64,000 nucleotides of DNA from Otatea glauca (taxonomy: Eukaryota > Streptophyta > Magnoliopsida > Poales > Poaceae), in contig CM070711.1 of NCBI GenBank assembly GCA_036346275.1, positions 69,563,782-69,627,781 on the forward strand. Reading direction: 5' to 3'. The notes under the pieces are model-generated. The model had not been told where the DNA came from and did not search any database. It worked only from the letters and a program-made list of their open reading frames with translations. Both the position numbers and the translations under genes were made by a program. Of this stretch, positions 1-11,935 are shown piece by piece; within the stretch, counting starts at the first letter, position 1; every line of letters begins with the position of its first letter.

Positions 1-904
1 TAGTTTTCACTTGTTTTGTTTGGGTAAAATCAAGGATAAATATTTTTTGTGCATGCATGAACAGTGTTGTTCAATCTTAGTATTTTTTTTCTCTATCTTT
101 TGTATTTAAGATTCTGGAGTAGTCCTAGTATGAATACAAGTGTTCAATTACATGGATCTTGGGGCACACACGCCTACTACTTGACAAAGTATATAGCTCC
201 AGCAGAGTGTCACCCATGCTTGGAAGGGTGGCTAGCTAGCATGCAGCTCTTGGTTTTGCTCCTTGCATCATCCATCGTAAGGCATCCTAGATATATCTTT
301 CTTTTTGAGTGAGTGTTTCTTTTCTTTTTTCCTGGAACAACTAATCTGAATGTGCTAATTGATGCCTGAAGTTAAATTAGGTCTAGTTTTATCTTTAGCT
401 GCTTGATATGATTTGGGGCTTATCTAAAGCATGTGATTATGCACAACAATCATGTCCTGATGAGTTTTGAGTCATGTATATCAATTTGATGCCTTATCCT
501 TTCGCTTAAGAGTTTTTTTAAGAATCCTTAAGACAGTAATTCAATTCTTTTGCTTATTGAGCTACCATCATTGGTGCTTGTAATTTCTAATTGTTTCATA
601 ACACAAATAAATCATTGAAATAGTCTGCAAAGTATTTTTCTAGCACAAATGGACCTTTGATAGCCTCCTAGCGTTGGTATGGTCAATTAATCCTTAGTAA
701 CTATCTTGGTTAGTAGTTAAAACTTCTGGACAGCAAACATTGGTAATATACATTTTGTAGGGCGAGGTTTTATATCTGATCGATCAGATGGCTTTGGAGA
801 TTGGAGAACGATTTCCCGTATTATTGGTATAGGCTAATCTACATTGTTTTTTTCGATGAGCTATTGTACATTGTCAACTTTCTTTCTTTCTTTTTTGTTC
901 CCAG
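1..904. other. AT-rich stretch upstream of RRM remnant
   Basis: No coding exon could be supported here. The short open frames show no recognisable domain. A segment at about 760-828 is flanked by an AG and a GT and could be a decayed upstream exon of the RNA-binding protein remnant that follows, but its translation shows no RRM motif, so this is only a guess. Confidence 0.4.
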
Positions 905-1513
905 TTGGATGTGAAAGTAGCAGTACGGGCACAACCAAAAGGTAAAGAACACTATTCAAGTGATCAAGTGTCTCAGCAATTCCCAGTAGTCAAAAGGTGA
1001 AGAACGCCACTCATCTCAGACGAAAAGGATCTTCATTGGTGGCTTGCCTATGACTGTCGATAACCGCCAGCTTGGAAACTATTTCAAGAAATTTGGTGTC
1101 GTCACAAGCGCAACTGTGATCACCGACATCAACACAAAGCTCTGCAAGGGCTTTGGTTATGTTGAGTTTGCACAAGAAGAGTGTGGAAACAGAGTAATAA
1201 AGAATGATAGGCACTACCTGGGTGGTGCGTGCGTGGAGTTAAAGCATGCACTTCCAAAGGGTAGCAACTCTTGAGGAAAGCACACCAGCTTCTAGTAGAT
1301 TATCAGCGCACCCGCTCTTCTGTACTATCCAGCTAATCATTTTACTGCCAATGGTTGTGTAATGATACCTGCCTCAGCATGGATTGTTAATGGCAATTGT
1401 ACTCATCCTACTATCGGTTTATATGTCCAGGATTTATAACTGAAAATTTGGCCGGTGCTTACCAGCAAAGTGCCGCACTGGGTTCAGGCTCATGGCCCAT
1501 TATTGAAGCCTGA
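905..1513 (+). pseudogene. Broken two-RRM hnRNP-like RNA-binding protein gene
   Basis: After a plausible splice acceptor (AG at 903-904) the frame reads LDVKVAVRAQPKGKEH, which resembles the last strand of a first RRM and the linker. It hits TGA at 998-1000. One extra A in the A run at 992-995 explains the break, because shifting one base reopens a frame with a second RRM: an RNP2-like RIFIGGL (about 1026-1046) and an RNP1-like KGFGYVEF (about 1146-1169). That frame stops at 1272-1274. Further coding-like text continues to TGA 1511-1513 through two more stops (TAG TAG near 1293) and another frame change near 1430. RRM proteins of this type bind mRNA in the nucleus. The breaks suggest a pseudogene. 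Alternatives are a sequencing error at the A run, or a real gene ending at 1274 with the rest as 3' UTR. Confidence 0.6.
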
Positions 1514-2875
1514 AGCACATGATAGGGCAGTCTCTGGTTTGTGAGCTAACAAGTCACTTGGTATGTGATTTACTTCATTGTTGTTTATTTTAATAACTCA
1601 TTCTTCAGTTTCCATTATTTGCCATTCCCTGGTGAAGTTTTATGTGTTCATTTCCTTGAATCTTTCAGTAGTGGTAACTGGCAAGAGTAGTTAATCATAT
1701 TCTGATTTCTGACCTAGATCTAGAATGTTTTATAGGACTCCAAAGGGGCTGCTTGATGTCAGCTGATTTTCACAAATTAAGTTTATACATCTTCCTTGTT
1801 TGTAATGTCATGGAATCATTTTTTAGAACATTTGAAATTATATGCGTACTGTTTCTGTCATACTTTAGTTAATTTGAAAAGTTGTAATAGTTTGTAGTTG
1901 ATGGTTTCATGTAGTCAAAAGATGCCCAGTATTCAGTAAACATAATAGTGGGCGTTCTTATGTTGCTTAGCAATATAGACAATTAATTACAATTTAAGAT
2001 TCATAAACTTTTTTAAAACATGAATACTGGAGCAAGGGCCCAAGGTTTTATTATTAAAAAGTAGAAGGAAAATAATGCAAGCTATAATGAAATACAGAAT
2101 TGATTTGGTGTATTGATGATTTTTTTGCATTCTTTTATGCTTTTGCTGCATAAAAGTCTAAATTCGACCGCTTATTTATTACATCAACTATAAGGTGGCA
2201 TGCACACTTGTGCAGGCATTATCTCATCCTACTATGATTTTGTTTTTTAAAAAATAGATCGTTACATAACTTCATTTATGATATTTTAATGTTTACATTA
2301 TAAGAGAGAAAATATTCACTCTATTTCCGGGTACTTATCACTTATGACCAAAACATTTTTCCCCAAATATTTTATTTCACAGAAATACGTGCATAACAAA
2401 CAGTAAAGATAGCATTACATAACATTTTCTATTTATATCATCATTATCATCTTTTTGTTTCATTATTGCAATGTTTGTCTATACTACATGTTCATAATGC
2501 ATATCATATATAATTTATTGGTATAACTGAGTGAACACCATTAATGATCTCACTCTCATCCCTCCATCCCATACAAGTCCACCAAACAAAGGGTCGAAAT
2601 ATTCTCTTTTTTCTTAGCAATTGTAAATTGTTTGTCATTGATTTTTATTATATAATAGATTTTGATTCTAAATTTATATATATACAAATCAAATTCACTA
2701 TATTATTTTGTTTTTCTCAAATTAGCATATGTATGGAATTTAATTATAAAAAAATAAAAATTTCTATTTTTCAATTAGTTTGGAGTTTAAAAACAATCAC
2801 TAATTTTTTTTATTCTGAATTTGAATATTTTTGGATTGTACTACGTATAGACTTCTTTTTTCAGTTTTACGTTGG
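1514..2875. other. AT-rich intergenic sequence
   Basis: No gene, RNA or complete repeat structure was recognised. The open frame at 2544-2888 is low-complexity AT-rich sequence and looks accidental. Confidence 0.5.
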
Positions 2876-3540
2876 AATTCGTTTATAAATCCAACTGCAA
2901 TTTTTATATGAATTTAGGTTTTTTTATTGCACTTGACATGGATTCTTTATTTTTAATCTAAATTTTATATTTATTTATTTTTAATTTAGTTTTAGGTTAG
3001 AATTATTATACAAATCTAACATCTAATTTTTATTCCAAATTTTAGCTACGTGTTGGGTTTTAATTTGGAGTTCGTATTAAAATCAAATTGTTAATTTACT
3101 TTGTTTATATTTCTGAATTTATGTTAGTTTCCTGTTATTTTTATTTAATTTTGATTTTCAATTTAAAGTTAGAATTCCGATACAAACCTTACTACTAATT
3201 ATCATGTAATTTTTATTCCAAAATTTCAGCTATGTAGGGGTTTTAATTTGGAGTTAGTATGAAAAATCACGTTGCTAATTTCCTTTTTTTTGTCAATTTG
3301 AATTTCTATTAATTTTTATTGTTACTTTTTATCTCATTTTTAGGTTAGAATTTATAGACAAATCCAACTACTAATTTTCATCTAGTTTTTATTTTTAGTT
3401 TCAGTATATACGGGTTTTAATTTGTAGTTCTTATGAAAATCAAATGGTTAATTTCTTTTATTTTTTGTTCTAAATTTCTATTATTTTTAATTGTAATGGG
3501 CATGGACTTCTTTTTTAATCTTTGCAGTTATAAGTCGGGT
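2876..3540 (+). repeat. AT-rich tandem repeat, ~175-185 bp period
   Basis: The phrase TTTTAATTTGGAGTT or a close variant recurs at 3058, 3241 and 3415, giving periods of 183 and 174 bp. Each unit also carries, in the same order, a GTTAGAAT...ACAAATC block and an ACTAATTTT...TTTATT block. A more diverged unit precedes the first. The copies are degenerate, so the array is old. The period is in the range of plant satellites, but only about four units are present. Confidence 0.7.
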
Positions 3541-5390
3541 CCAATAGATGGACAGTTAGATTTTTTTTTTTTGAAATAATAGCATCTTCTGGCTGTTATA
3601 ATTCAACTTAGTAGGGTCCACCGGATTATGAGCCAAATGTTTTGCTTTTTTTTACGAATTTCTGGCATATTTCTCTTTTTCCTTAGCAGTTCTAAAAGAT
3701 CTGTTATAGGCCTTTTTTTTTCTTGGTAGATTCTTCTGTTTTTCTCTCGATTAATGAGAAACTTTCTAGCATTTTTTTTATTTCGTTGGAATTTCTAACA
3801 CTTAAATTGTGCCAAGGAAATACCTTTAGTTTGACCGATTTTTATCACGAGATGTAAATCATTCGTAATTTTATATAGCTTATTGAAATGGTCCAATCAA
3901 TCTATAAGAAACATCACAGTATACCTATTGACAAAACAAAACAATTGGAATTTGGAGAGAGAAAAAAATAGAAAAGAAGGTTGGATTTCTTTTTTTGTCC
4001 GTGAAGAAATAGGTGGGCCATCTAGTTTAAGATTTGTTTCTTAACGAGGATTACCTTCTCTTTTAAATAAAGAAAAAATAAATATTATATATATATATAT
4101 ATATATGCAATAACAACGGACGCTATAGTTCTGTTTAATTAGGACCCGCTTGATTAAAAGTCGGATGTTTTTCTTTTTCTGTTTGAATTTCTAGCTATTT
4201 TTTTTCTCTGTTTTTTTTCTTAACAACTCTAAAACGTTTGTCGTCGATTTTTAATATATATAATAGATTTCTAGCTAGGGTATATTACCCACACCCATTT
4301 ATCACCCATAGGCCGATATGCATCGTAGCAGCTTGATGAAATGTCCATTTATCTTCCATTCAGGTATCACCATCTTCGGCATTAAAATACTTTGTCCACA
4401 GCCGTTATGACCCTAGCTAGCTTGGTAGATATCTTTGCACATGTGTAGGGGCCTAATGCTGCGCACGCGGCAGGGACACCACTGAGTTGAGGACCATGAT
4501 AGAGCAATTCAATTTGAGCATAGTTTACTGCTAGTTAACGACAAGATATCTACATATGAACTGCTGTTGGCTATCAGTCTGGTTAACATTTTGTTCTCCT
4601 TACTAAACAACTAGCTAGTGTACCAACTACAGGGCCCCACGCCCACCCTAACTAACTTGTTCCTCTGCTTCCATGTGGCTGTATAAGGCCTTTTTCACCT
4701 GCCCGCCCGGCACCTAAAATCGATTGGCAAATGGAATCTGGACAACCACTTGACTTTGAGTTCTTTTTTTTAGAAAACCATCTGATTTATATTAATAACT
4801 CAATAATATTACATTTAAAATTCTAGAAGAACACCCTGATACCTTGAGTTCCCGAGTCGATGAACGTGCTAGACTTCTTTATCTTCATCGTTGTAGACTA
4901 TGCATCTTGTAACAGTGTCATAATTGTAGACAATTAGGGTAGCGGAAGGTAGGTTGTCAATAATCTCTATTTGATGTGTATAACCTATATCTTTATAGTG
5001 GTATTGTTCATTAGAAAAAAAATTAGAAGTGATTTATTCTGCGCCTAACTCAGCCCAGTATTGATCTCTGGTATAGGCGTCGTCATCGTTGTCCAGATGA
5101 GTCGGTATGATAAAAAACCCACAAAGAGTAATGGAAATCTAGCCGAGAACTCGCTGGAGAAACACAAAACTAGAAAATTGATCTAGTAACAAAAACAGAA
5201 GAAATTAAATAAAACTTAAATTACTTCTAAAAATGAAAAGGATCCCCTGCCCGCTCAATACCGACGAGAATACCGGAAAAGAAAAGAGAGAGGGACGAGC
5301 AACAAATTAACTGACGGAGCTGCGACCGGCGACTAGGGTTTGTAGCAGCGACGGCGGCTCCGAATGCGTTCCTAGCTAGTGTTGTAAAAC
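3541..5390. other. Intergenic sequence without a recognised gene
   Basis: AT-rich to about 4300, then of mixed composition. Nothing with coding or structural support was found except the TA microsatellite at 4086-4106. Confidence 0.5.
4086..4106. repeat. (TA)n microsatellite
   Basis: About ten uninterrupted TA dinucleotides in an AT-rich setting. Likely length-variable. Confidence 0.9.
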
Positions 5391-5850
5391 ACTAGAAACT
5401 TGTACGCGGCGTGCCACGCCGCGGGCACCGCTTTCCACGCGAGCAAATCGAGAAAACGCGCGATCGACGCTCCACACACGAGAAAATCGAGGAAACGCAC
5501 GAAAATGACCAAAAAAGGATTTTGTGTTTTCCGCAAAAGGGCTTAAACGTAATGCTAGAAAAACGCAACAAGGACCTAAATGCAATATACATTTTTTCAA
5601 AAAAAGAACCCGAAAGTTTTTTTTTCGAAAAGGACCTAATCGTAATTCCGTTTTTTGGTAAAAAGGACCCGAGCGCGAGCCTTAAAAACGCATAAAGGAC
5701 ATAGACGTGATATATATTCTTTTTTCGAAAAAAAAGACCTAATCCTATTCTTTTCCCGGGAAAAGGACCTATATGTAATTTTTTTTGAAAAAGGACCCGG
5801 ATGTAATTTTTTCGGCCGGCTCGGCTCGAGCCGCGAGCCGAGCCAGCTTG
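5391..5850 (+). repeat. Left inverted arm with GGACC phrase repeats
   Basis: Contains a degenerate unit of about 40 bp repeated many times, of the form AAAAGGACCTAAATGTAATT followed by a T/A run. The short open frames here on both strands are by-products of the repeat. The arm matches 9700-10133 in reverse. Confidence 0.7.
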
Positions 5851-5878
5851 CTCCACGGCTCAAAGGCACCACATCGCA

Positions 5879-5974
5879 GGAACTCTTCCAACATTAGTAA
5901 GGGTATTATGTGTTGACATATAATATAATATAATATAATATAATATATTACCTTTATTAAAGTTGGAAGAGTTC
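5879..5974. repeat. Short stem-loop with (TATAA)n loop
   Basis: GGAACTCTTCCAAC at 5879 pairs with GTTGGAAGAGTTCC ending at 5974. The pairing continues inward to about 26 bp with a few mismatches. The loop is a TATAA repeat. The structure resembles a tiny hairpin MITE, but no target duplication was found. Confidence 0.65.
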
Positions 5975-6477
5975 CCGGTCAGGGACCCCACGTGCCATCC
6001 CTCCATAAAAGCCCCTTGAAAAAAGCGGAATTACATTTAGGTCCTTTTAGTCATTTTTTTTTATGAAAAAGACATTTTGATTCAACAAAATCGCGAATCC
6101 TTCGTGAGAGGACCCCAAATAAATGTAAAAAAGAGCATAATTATGTTTATATCCTTTCAACCATTTTGTGTGTTTTCTCGATTAAGCTCGAAAGATTTTA
6201 GGCGCAGGGAGAGCTCCAAGTCAGTTTTTTTCGAACCCCCAAAAAAAATCAAAAATCACAGATAGGTCCGTCCACAGGTTATTTTGCAAAAAAAACCCGT
6301 TGTTTCGCAAATTCGACACGGGCGCTAGTTCTTTAAACCCGAAAGATTTTAAATTACATTTAGGTCCTGTTATTTTGTAAAAAATTGTGGTTCTACAAAT
6401 TCGACACGGGCGCCGGTTCCTTAAACCCGGAAGGTTTAGAATTATATCCTTCGCCGGTTATTTAAACCCGAAAGATT

Positions 6478-6770
6478 TTGGGTGGGTCCTTACAGAAAAA
6501 ATGGTGGTTACGCAAATTCGTCGAAGGCTCCTAGCAAGCCAATTTTTAACCCGATTCTTTTTACATTTTTTTCAACAACAAAACCCCCGAAGATTTCGGG
6601 TGGGTACTTACAGAAAAAAAAAATCGTGGTTACGCAAATTCGTAGACTGCTCCTAGCCAGCCAATTTTTAACCCGGTTCTTCTTACGTTTTTTGCAGGAA
6701 AAAACGGCTCAATTTTTTCCGCTACGCAAATTCACCGATGGCTTCTAGCCAACCAATTTTTTAAAAAACA
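6478..6770 (+). repeat. ~120-bp tandem repeat, about 2.5 copies
   Basis: The block CGGGTGGGTNCTTACAGAAA, followed by GGTTACGCAAATTCGT, CTCCTAGC and CCAATTTTTAACCCG, occurs near 6478 and again near 6598. A third partial copy begins near 6695 (GCTACGCAAATTCACCG, then TTCTAGCCAACC). Related text in the opposite orientation is found near 21790-21880, so this belongs to a dispersed family. Confidence 0.7.
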
Positions 6771-8379
6771 CCACTGAGAAAATCGAAAGTACGTTTTTCA
6801 CAGAAAAAACTCGGACCAAATTTTTTCATACGACGCGACATCGTGCACGGGCCTGCTTAGTTTCTTTTATTGGCAGATAAAGTAATTATCTATCTGATGA
6901 TTGTGGGATCCCTCTGCTCTCTGTTGACTGGCTGTGCGAGCACTGCAGCTCTTCCAACAAGAAAAAACATAAAAGAACTTGCTATCTGAAAACTGAGTTA
7001 ATCCACAACAACTTTTTATCTCTTGCTAAATTGTGATGGCTGTGGCTTGGGAGAACCTAATTAATGTTGTAATGTGGTGTGTACTGGATGTACAAACTGA
7101 ACCTGGGATCGATGATAATAACATGTACTTCTTATTAGAGTGATAGAGTATCACTGCTGTTAACTTTCATCGTGTGATGGCTGCCCAGGAGCTAGCAGCT
7201 GGGGCAAGCTTCTGAAAAGTGATGCTAGCTAGCTCTTGAGCCGTGACCATATATATCTGTGCCGAGTGCCGACACGGTGCCCTGTTTCGATAACTTTAAT
7301 CCATGCATGTTCCGGTGTTTCTGACGACGGGGCAGCTCGCTCAGAGAATGACATGGCAGGTAACACGACACCTTGGAATTCGGATTGATTGACGGGATTC
7401 AGATTTTTGCCGGAAGAAATTCGGTGTTGAGAATTGAGATCGCCATAGTCTCCGCTTAAGCTGCTTCCTGTATGTCCAAATGGAGCAGCGGCGAGCCGGC
7501 GATCATGCTGGCGAACAATAACCAGGGGCGGATTAAAAAAAAATTATTGAAAAACACTGCAAAATCATCTTTTCAATGAACCAATTTGTTGATTGAATTA
7601 GTTTTGATTTCGATTGTTTGAGATTTTCAAGGACTTAGAATTATTTGTATCGTGTTTTTAACAACTTTCAAATATATACGTTAGATTTATAATATTACGA
7701 AATTATTATACAGGATTATAGAGTTACGCACATAAAATGTATAATCTATGTCGCTCACAATAACCACGTGCCCATTCATGGAATCATGAGATGAGATCGA
7801 TTTATATATTCTGTGCATGCCCGGGTCTCACGCGTTGTGTTTGGCTTGAGCTGATCTGCGATCACGTGGTCGTTGGTGAGACTGAGATGTGTATAGCAGA
7901 ATCTATCCAGTCCTGGGCGTGATCATCGATCGATCTAGCTCGGCTGTTAACGTCGAAGTCGAACAGTTTTGAGTATTTTTCTGGCCATGTTTCTTCGCCT
8001 CTTGCATCTAGCTACTAGCTAGCGATTCTAGCTTCTGGCTCAGATTTGTTTATTTCCTGTAAACACAAGCTAATTTACCTGTAAGTTCAGCTCAGGAGTA
8101 GGTCTACGTGCACATGTGAGTATGTGACTCCTCTTTATGGACTGTACGCACGCAGAAGCCGATGGTTGTTGCATATACGAAGCCTGTTCTTGTACAAAAA
8201 CTTAAGGGTGAAGCCAAAAACGCGATGACAAACGCAAAGAACACGACGGGCACTGTTCCTGCGTGCACGTACACCTACCAGTTAGAGCGAAATAATTAGG
8301 GCAAAAAAAAATACTATTCCTCCTTACCTCCGGTTCAAAAGAAAAGATGCCATTACTTGTGTTTAGACCGAGGCATGGG

Positions 8380-9280
8380 TCAGGCTTTTTTTAGGTTGGT
8401 CCGTGGCATAGCAAGTACGGCACGGCTAAAGCATCTCACAGTATGCTTGCGCACGGATTGAATCGGTATGACACGAATGACAGCGCTGTGTCGGGTCTCG
8501 TGGTCGGGCACGATGGACGACACGACACGTTTGTATGGGTCGTGTTTGGGCCGACACGGCATGAAACAGGTATAATGGGCCCGAAACAGGCACAACACGC
8601 GGCAGGACGCTCTGCCACGACAAAATATCATGTTGTGGCTTGTCCAACGGCCAATGACTTTTGCGGTCCTCGCATGCGGAGAAAAGGGAAACAATGAGAT
8701 GCTAAAAGGTGGAGACTGGAGAGTACATGTTCACTGACATCGAACCCCTCCGTACTGAGGTACCCCATATTGAGTGTAAAGTTTTTAATGAGACAGTAAT
8801 TTTGTACCTGTTCAGGAATAAATAAAATTTAGTTCTTTTTCTCCTAATATTTGTGTCCACTACCTTAGCTCCGTGAGTCTCCGACTCCTTTCCTCTCATC
8901 GCAATAATGCAAATGAGTTGAACCTGGACCGGCACGACATGAAGCCAGTATGAATCACAAATGGGCTATGTCTAGGCTTATCGACCGGCACGGCACTACA
9001 TGATGGACCGACTGGGCTGTTGCAGCACGCAACAGTTTAGACACATGACCCAACAAGCCTGTGCTGTGCTGTTACGGCACGACGCAACCTCATCGTGTTG
9101 TCCTAGTCTTAACGCGGCGGCGGCAACGCTACAACAAAAGCCAAGACGGTGTACTGCGTATTTGGCTATGGCCGAGATCCTGAGTGATGGAAATGGTTGC
9201 TTCGAGTCCAAAATTGGAGCGATTACTGCTACCAGTATCCAAAAGAAACTTTACGGATTTCTCAACAGTAATTGTTAAAT
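8380..9280. repeat. GC-rich GGCCCGACACGG-type repeat debris
   Basis: Two blocks (about 8380-8650 and 8930-9110) are rich in CGGCACGGC, GGGCCGACACGG and CCATGTCG-like words. These words also make up the ends of the hAT element at 36886-38617 and the fragments near 26155 and 35340. No clean terminal inverted repeats or target duplications were found, so these are probably decayed ends. Open frames here are accidental. Confidence 0.5.
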
Positions 9281-9328
9281 GGGTAGAAACCGTAGAATCC
9301 AGAAGGCATGTATGTGCACTGTAAGCTA

Positions 9329-9587
9329 CTTCTTCCGTTCCTTTTCAAGTGATACCTTAAATTCCGCACCGTTAAATTTTTTAAAGTTTAATCACTAATA
9401 TGTCTAAAAACTATTTAGATTAGCTACAAGAGAACTATATAATTAGATATATCGTTAAAAATATTTGTATAATATTATAATTTTATTAGATATAATAAGA
9501 TAAAGTTAAAAAAACAATTATAAAAGTTATATCTCATAGACCGTAAAATAAATAAAAAAAACATCACTTAAAAAGAAACGGTGGCAG
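9329..9587. mobile_element. Stowaway/mariner-type MITE (259 bp)
   Basis: The left end CTTCTTCCGTTCCTTTTCAA and the reverse complement of the right end (CTGCCACCGTTTCTTTTTAA) match over most of their length, and both continue into AGTGAT. TA dinucleotides flank both sides (9327-9328 and 9588-9589). This is the classic organisation of grass mariner-derived MITEs. The interior is AT-rich and non-coding. Confidence 0.8.
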
Positions 9588-9699
9588 TATATACGGTAAT
9601 GAGCATGGGTCATGTGATTACGTTAAAGATTTGATAAAAAAATGTGCGCATCCTCCATCTACTAAAGATGGTGGAAATACCGATCTCAGGTGCGTTTGA

Positions 9700-10133
9700 G
9701 CTATGGAAGAGCCGGCTCAGCTCGCGGCTCGAGCCGAGCTGGCAAATTTTTTTTTGCGTTCGGGTCCTTTTCGAAGAAAAAAAATACGATTAGGTCTTTT
9801 TTTAAAATATATATTACGTTTAGGTCCTTTATGCGTTTTTAAGTGTTGCGCTCGGGTCCTTTTACTGAAAATCAAAATTACGATTAGATCCTTTTAGGGA
9901 AAAAAACGTTTATATCCTTTTTTTTTGAAAAAAATACATTTCATTTAGGTCATTTTTGCATTTTTCTATTATTACGTTTAAACCCTTTTGCGGAAAATGC
10001 AAAATTCTTTTTAGATCTTTTTCGCGTGTTTCCTCGATTTGCTCCTGTAGGGAGCGGCATTCGCACGTTTTCTCCATTTGCTCGCGTGAGGAGCGACGCC
10101 CGCGACGTGACACGCCGTGTATGGTTGTCTAGT
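9700..10133 (-). repeat. Right inverted arm, partner of 5391-5850
   Basis: Read on the minus strand, this repeats the order of the left arm: CGGCGTGTCACGTCGCGGGC, ACGCGAGCAAATGG, GAGCAAATCGAGG, then the GGACC/TACGT phrases, ending in a GAGCCGCGAGCTGAGCC block. It lies directly beside the hAT insertion at 10144. Confidence 0.7.
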
Positions 10134-10143
10134 AGGTCCTAGG

Positions 10144-11065
10144 TAGGGGTGAAAACGGAAACGGAATTTCCGACCTTTCCGGAGAAAAACGGAAACGGAA
10201 GCCTTTTTTCGAAAACGGAAACGAAAAATGTCGGTACGGAAACGAAAACGGAATTTTTTTGACGGAAACGGAAACGGGAGAGCCATTTCCGTCGGAAACG
10301 AGAACGGAATTGGAAATTCCGTATAAGTGAAACCGGAAATTCTGTCGAAAACTTGGCCCATTTGGCCCAAAAAGGAGAATAGAGAATTTACATTTATTTT
10401 CGAATTAAAATAATTTCAAAAATACAAATGGTTTTATAGAAAATATCAAATAGAGTTCAAAAATTCCGAAAAAATTCTCAAAAATACTTTGGAACATTTT
10501 GAACCTAGGAAAATTATCTCTAGCATATTTTTGGCTTTATTTTTCATGAATAAATTAATTATATAAATCTGAAAAATAGTAAAATGGCATTTATAAACTC
10601 CAAAAATCCAGGATAAATCTCATAAAATCATAAATGAACATTGAACAATAATATACAAATTTTAGGGCATTACATCTTTATAGTTGGAGGAGCAAGAGGA
10701 TGTCGATGATAATGATATTTAGGAGGATACGATGGTTTAATCTGGGGTACAAATAGCGAGCCTTAAATGACAAACTTAAGAAAAACCTTTCTAGTGATAC
10801 CGATGAACACAACATTGTTCTTGTATCCACCTTTGTGATGGAATGAGTTAAATTGTTTTTGTGGTCATGTATATTGTGATCATGTATTACATTCTTGTGG
10901 AATTTTCTACTTTCGTTTCCGTATCCGTTCCGTATCCGTTTCGATCAATATTCGTTTTCGTATCCGTTTCCGGGGTTTCCGATTCCGTTTCCGTTACCGG
11001 TAAAAGATATGAAAACGAAAACGGAACTACCATTTACCGACCGTTTTCGTTCCGTTTTCATCCCA
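10144..11065. mobile_element. hAT element with AAACGG-rich ends (922 bp)
   Basis: A perfect 8-bp target duplication, GTCCTAGG, flanks it (10136-10143 and 11066-11073). The left end TAGGGGTGAAAACGG matches the reverse complement of the right end (TGGGATGAAAACGG) with one gap and one mismatch. The first ~150 bp contain eight AAACGG hexamers, and the right end contains five CCGTTT. AAACGG is the known binding hexamer of maize Ac transposase. The middle is AT-rich and non-coding, so the element is non-autonomous. The exact duplication points to a fairly recent insertion. Confidence 0.88.
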
Positions 11066-11073
11066 GTCCTAGG

Positions 11074-11935
11074 GACGAACTGTGTTCGTGGCTGGGTGTA
11101 TGGGGCCTATTGGCATGTTACACCTTCCATTCACCGGAGAAGACGCAATGTCCCGCAGTGCCAATGAAACGACGACAAGAAACAGAAGGGAAAACAAAAG
11201 GCTGGCCCACACAAAATTTTGCTAGTAGTAAAATCCAGTTGATCGATTTATGTCTCTTCTGCAAACTACTCCGTAGAACTATAGAAGTAGCGTATTAAAC
11301 TGCAAGTTGAAGACGAGAATATATCAACATCAACGCACAGACAATCACAATAAATATTTTTTATTTGCATCCACATGGACTGTTGCAAATGCAAGGGACA
11401 AAGATCCGGTACTTAGGTCCAATTTGTCCTTTTCAAGGACAGAAACACAAATCAAACAGTACGTCGACTCTGAATGTAGATTACAAGGCCTTTATTGAGA
11501 AGGCAAAATTAGCTATGCAATGTCGTAAATTAGCGATTTTATCATAGGATACTCCTAATTTGTGGTTTTACTGTAAGAGGCTACACTTTCTTTGTACTCT
11601 GCCATAAGATTTTGGCCAATAAGATAAAATTTCTGAGCTGAGAACGAGAGAGAAGGCTAGTGCAAAGTACATTTTGCCCCTGACCTCTATGTACAGCGCC
11701 GGGTTAGGCTAGTGTACAGTGCCGAAGCCTCTTCTCACCCCCTTCCATTTGCTCCATGCACAGGTAAGCTCCACATCAGCCATGGCATCATGCCTCACTG
11801 CCGCTGCCCATCCCTCCTTCGTGCACTCCCTCCCCTGACCTCTCCATCTAGCTCTCCCCCACCCCTCCCCGTTCACTGCTACTGCCACCTCCCCTCCCCC
11901 TATGGCCTCCTTCGCCCGCGACCGTATGTAAGGTC
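11074..11935. other. Unassigned sequence between two mobile elements
   Basis: No coding or repeat structure could be supported. A pyrimidine-rich patch lies at 11740-11920. Confidence 0.4.

Larger units (their letters stand above)
5391..10133. mobile_element. Candidate Mutator-like element with ~450-bp inverted ends
   Basis: The left end (5391 to about 5850) and the right end (about 9700 to 10133) are inverted copies. Both outer edges read ACTAGA, then a CGGCGTGYCACGYCGCGGGC block, then ACGCGAGCAAAT and GAGAAAACG blocks, then alternating GGACC/TACGT phrases, and finally a GAGCCGAGC palindromic block on the inside. Long terminal inverted repeats of this size are typical of Mutator-like elements. 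No matching 9-bp target duplication is visible, and no transposase was recognised inside, so it would be non-autonomous and old. The interior holds a small hairpin, a tandem array, GC-rich hAT-like debris and a Stowaway-type MITE. It could instead be two independent copies of one repeat that landed in opposite orientation. Confidence 0.5.

Noticed and set aside
5376..5872. Several overlapping short genes
   Set aside because: All frames are products of GGACC phrase repeats in a terminal inverted arm.
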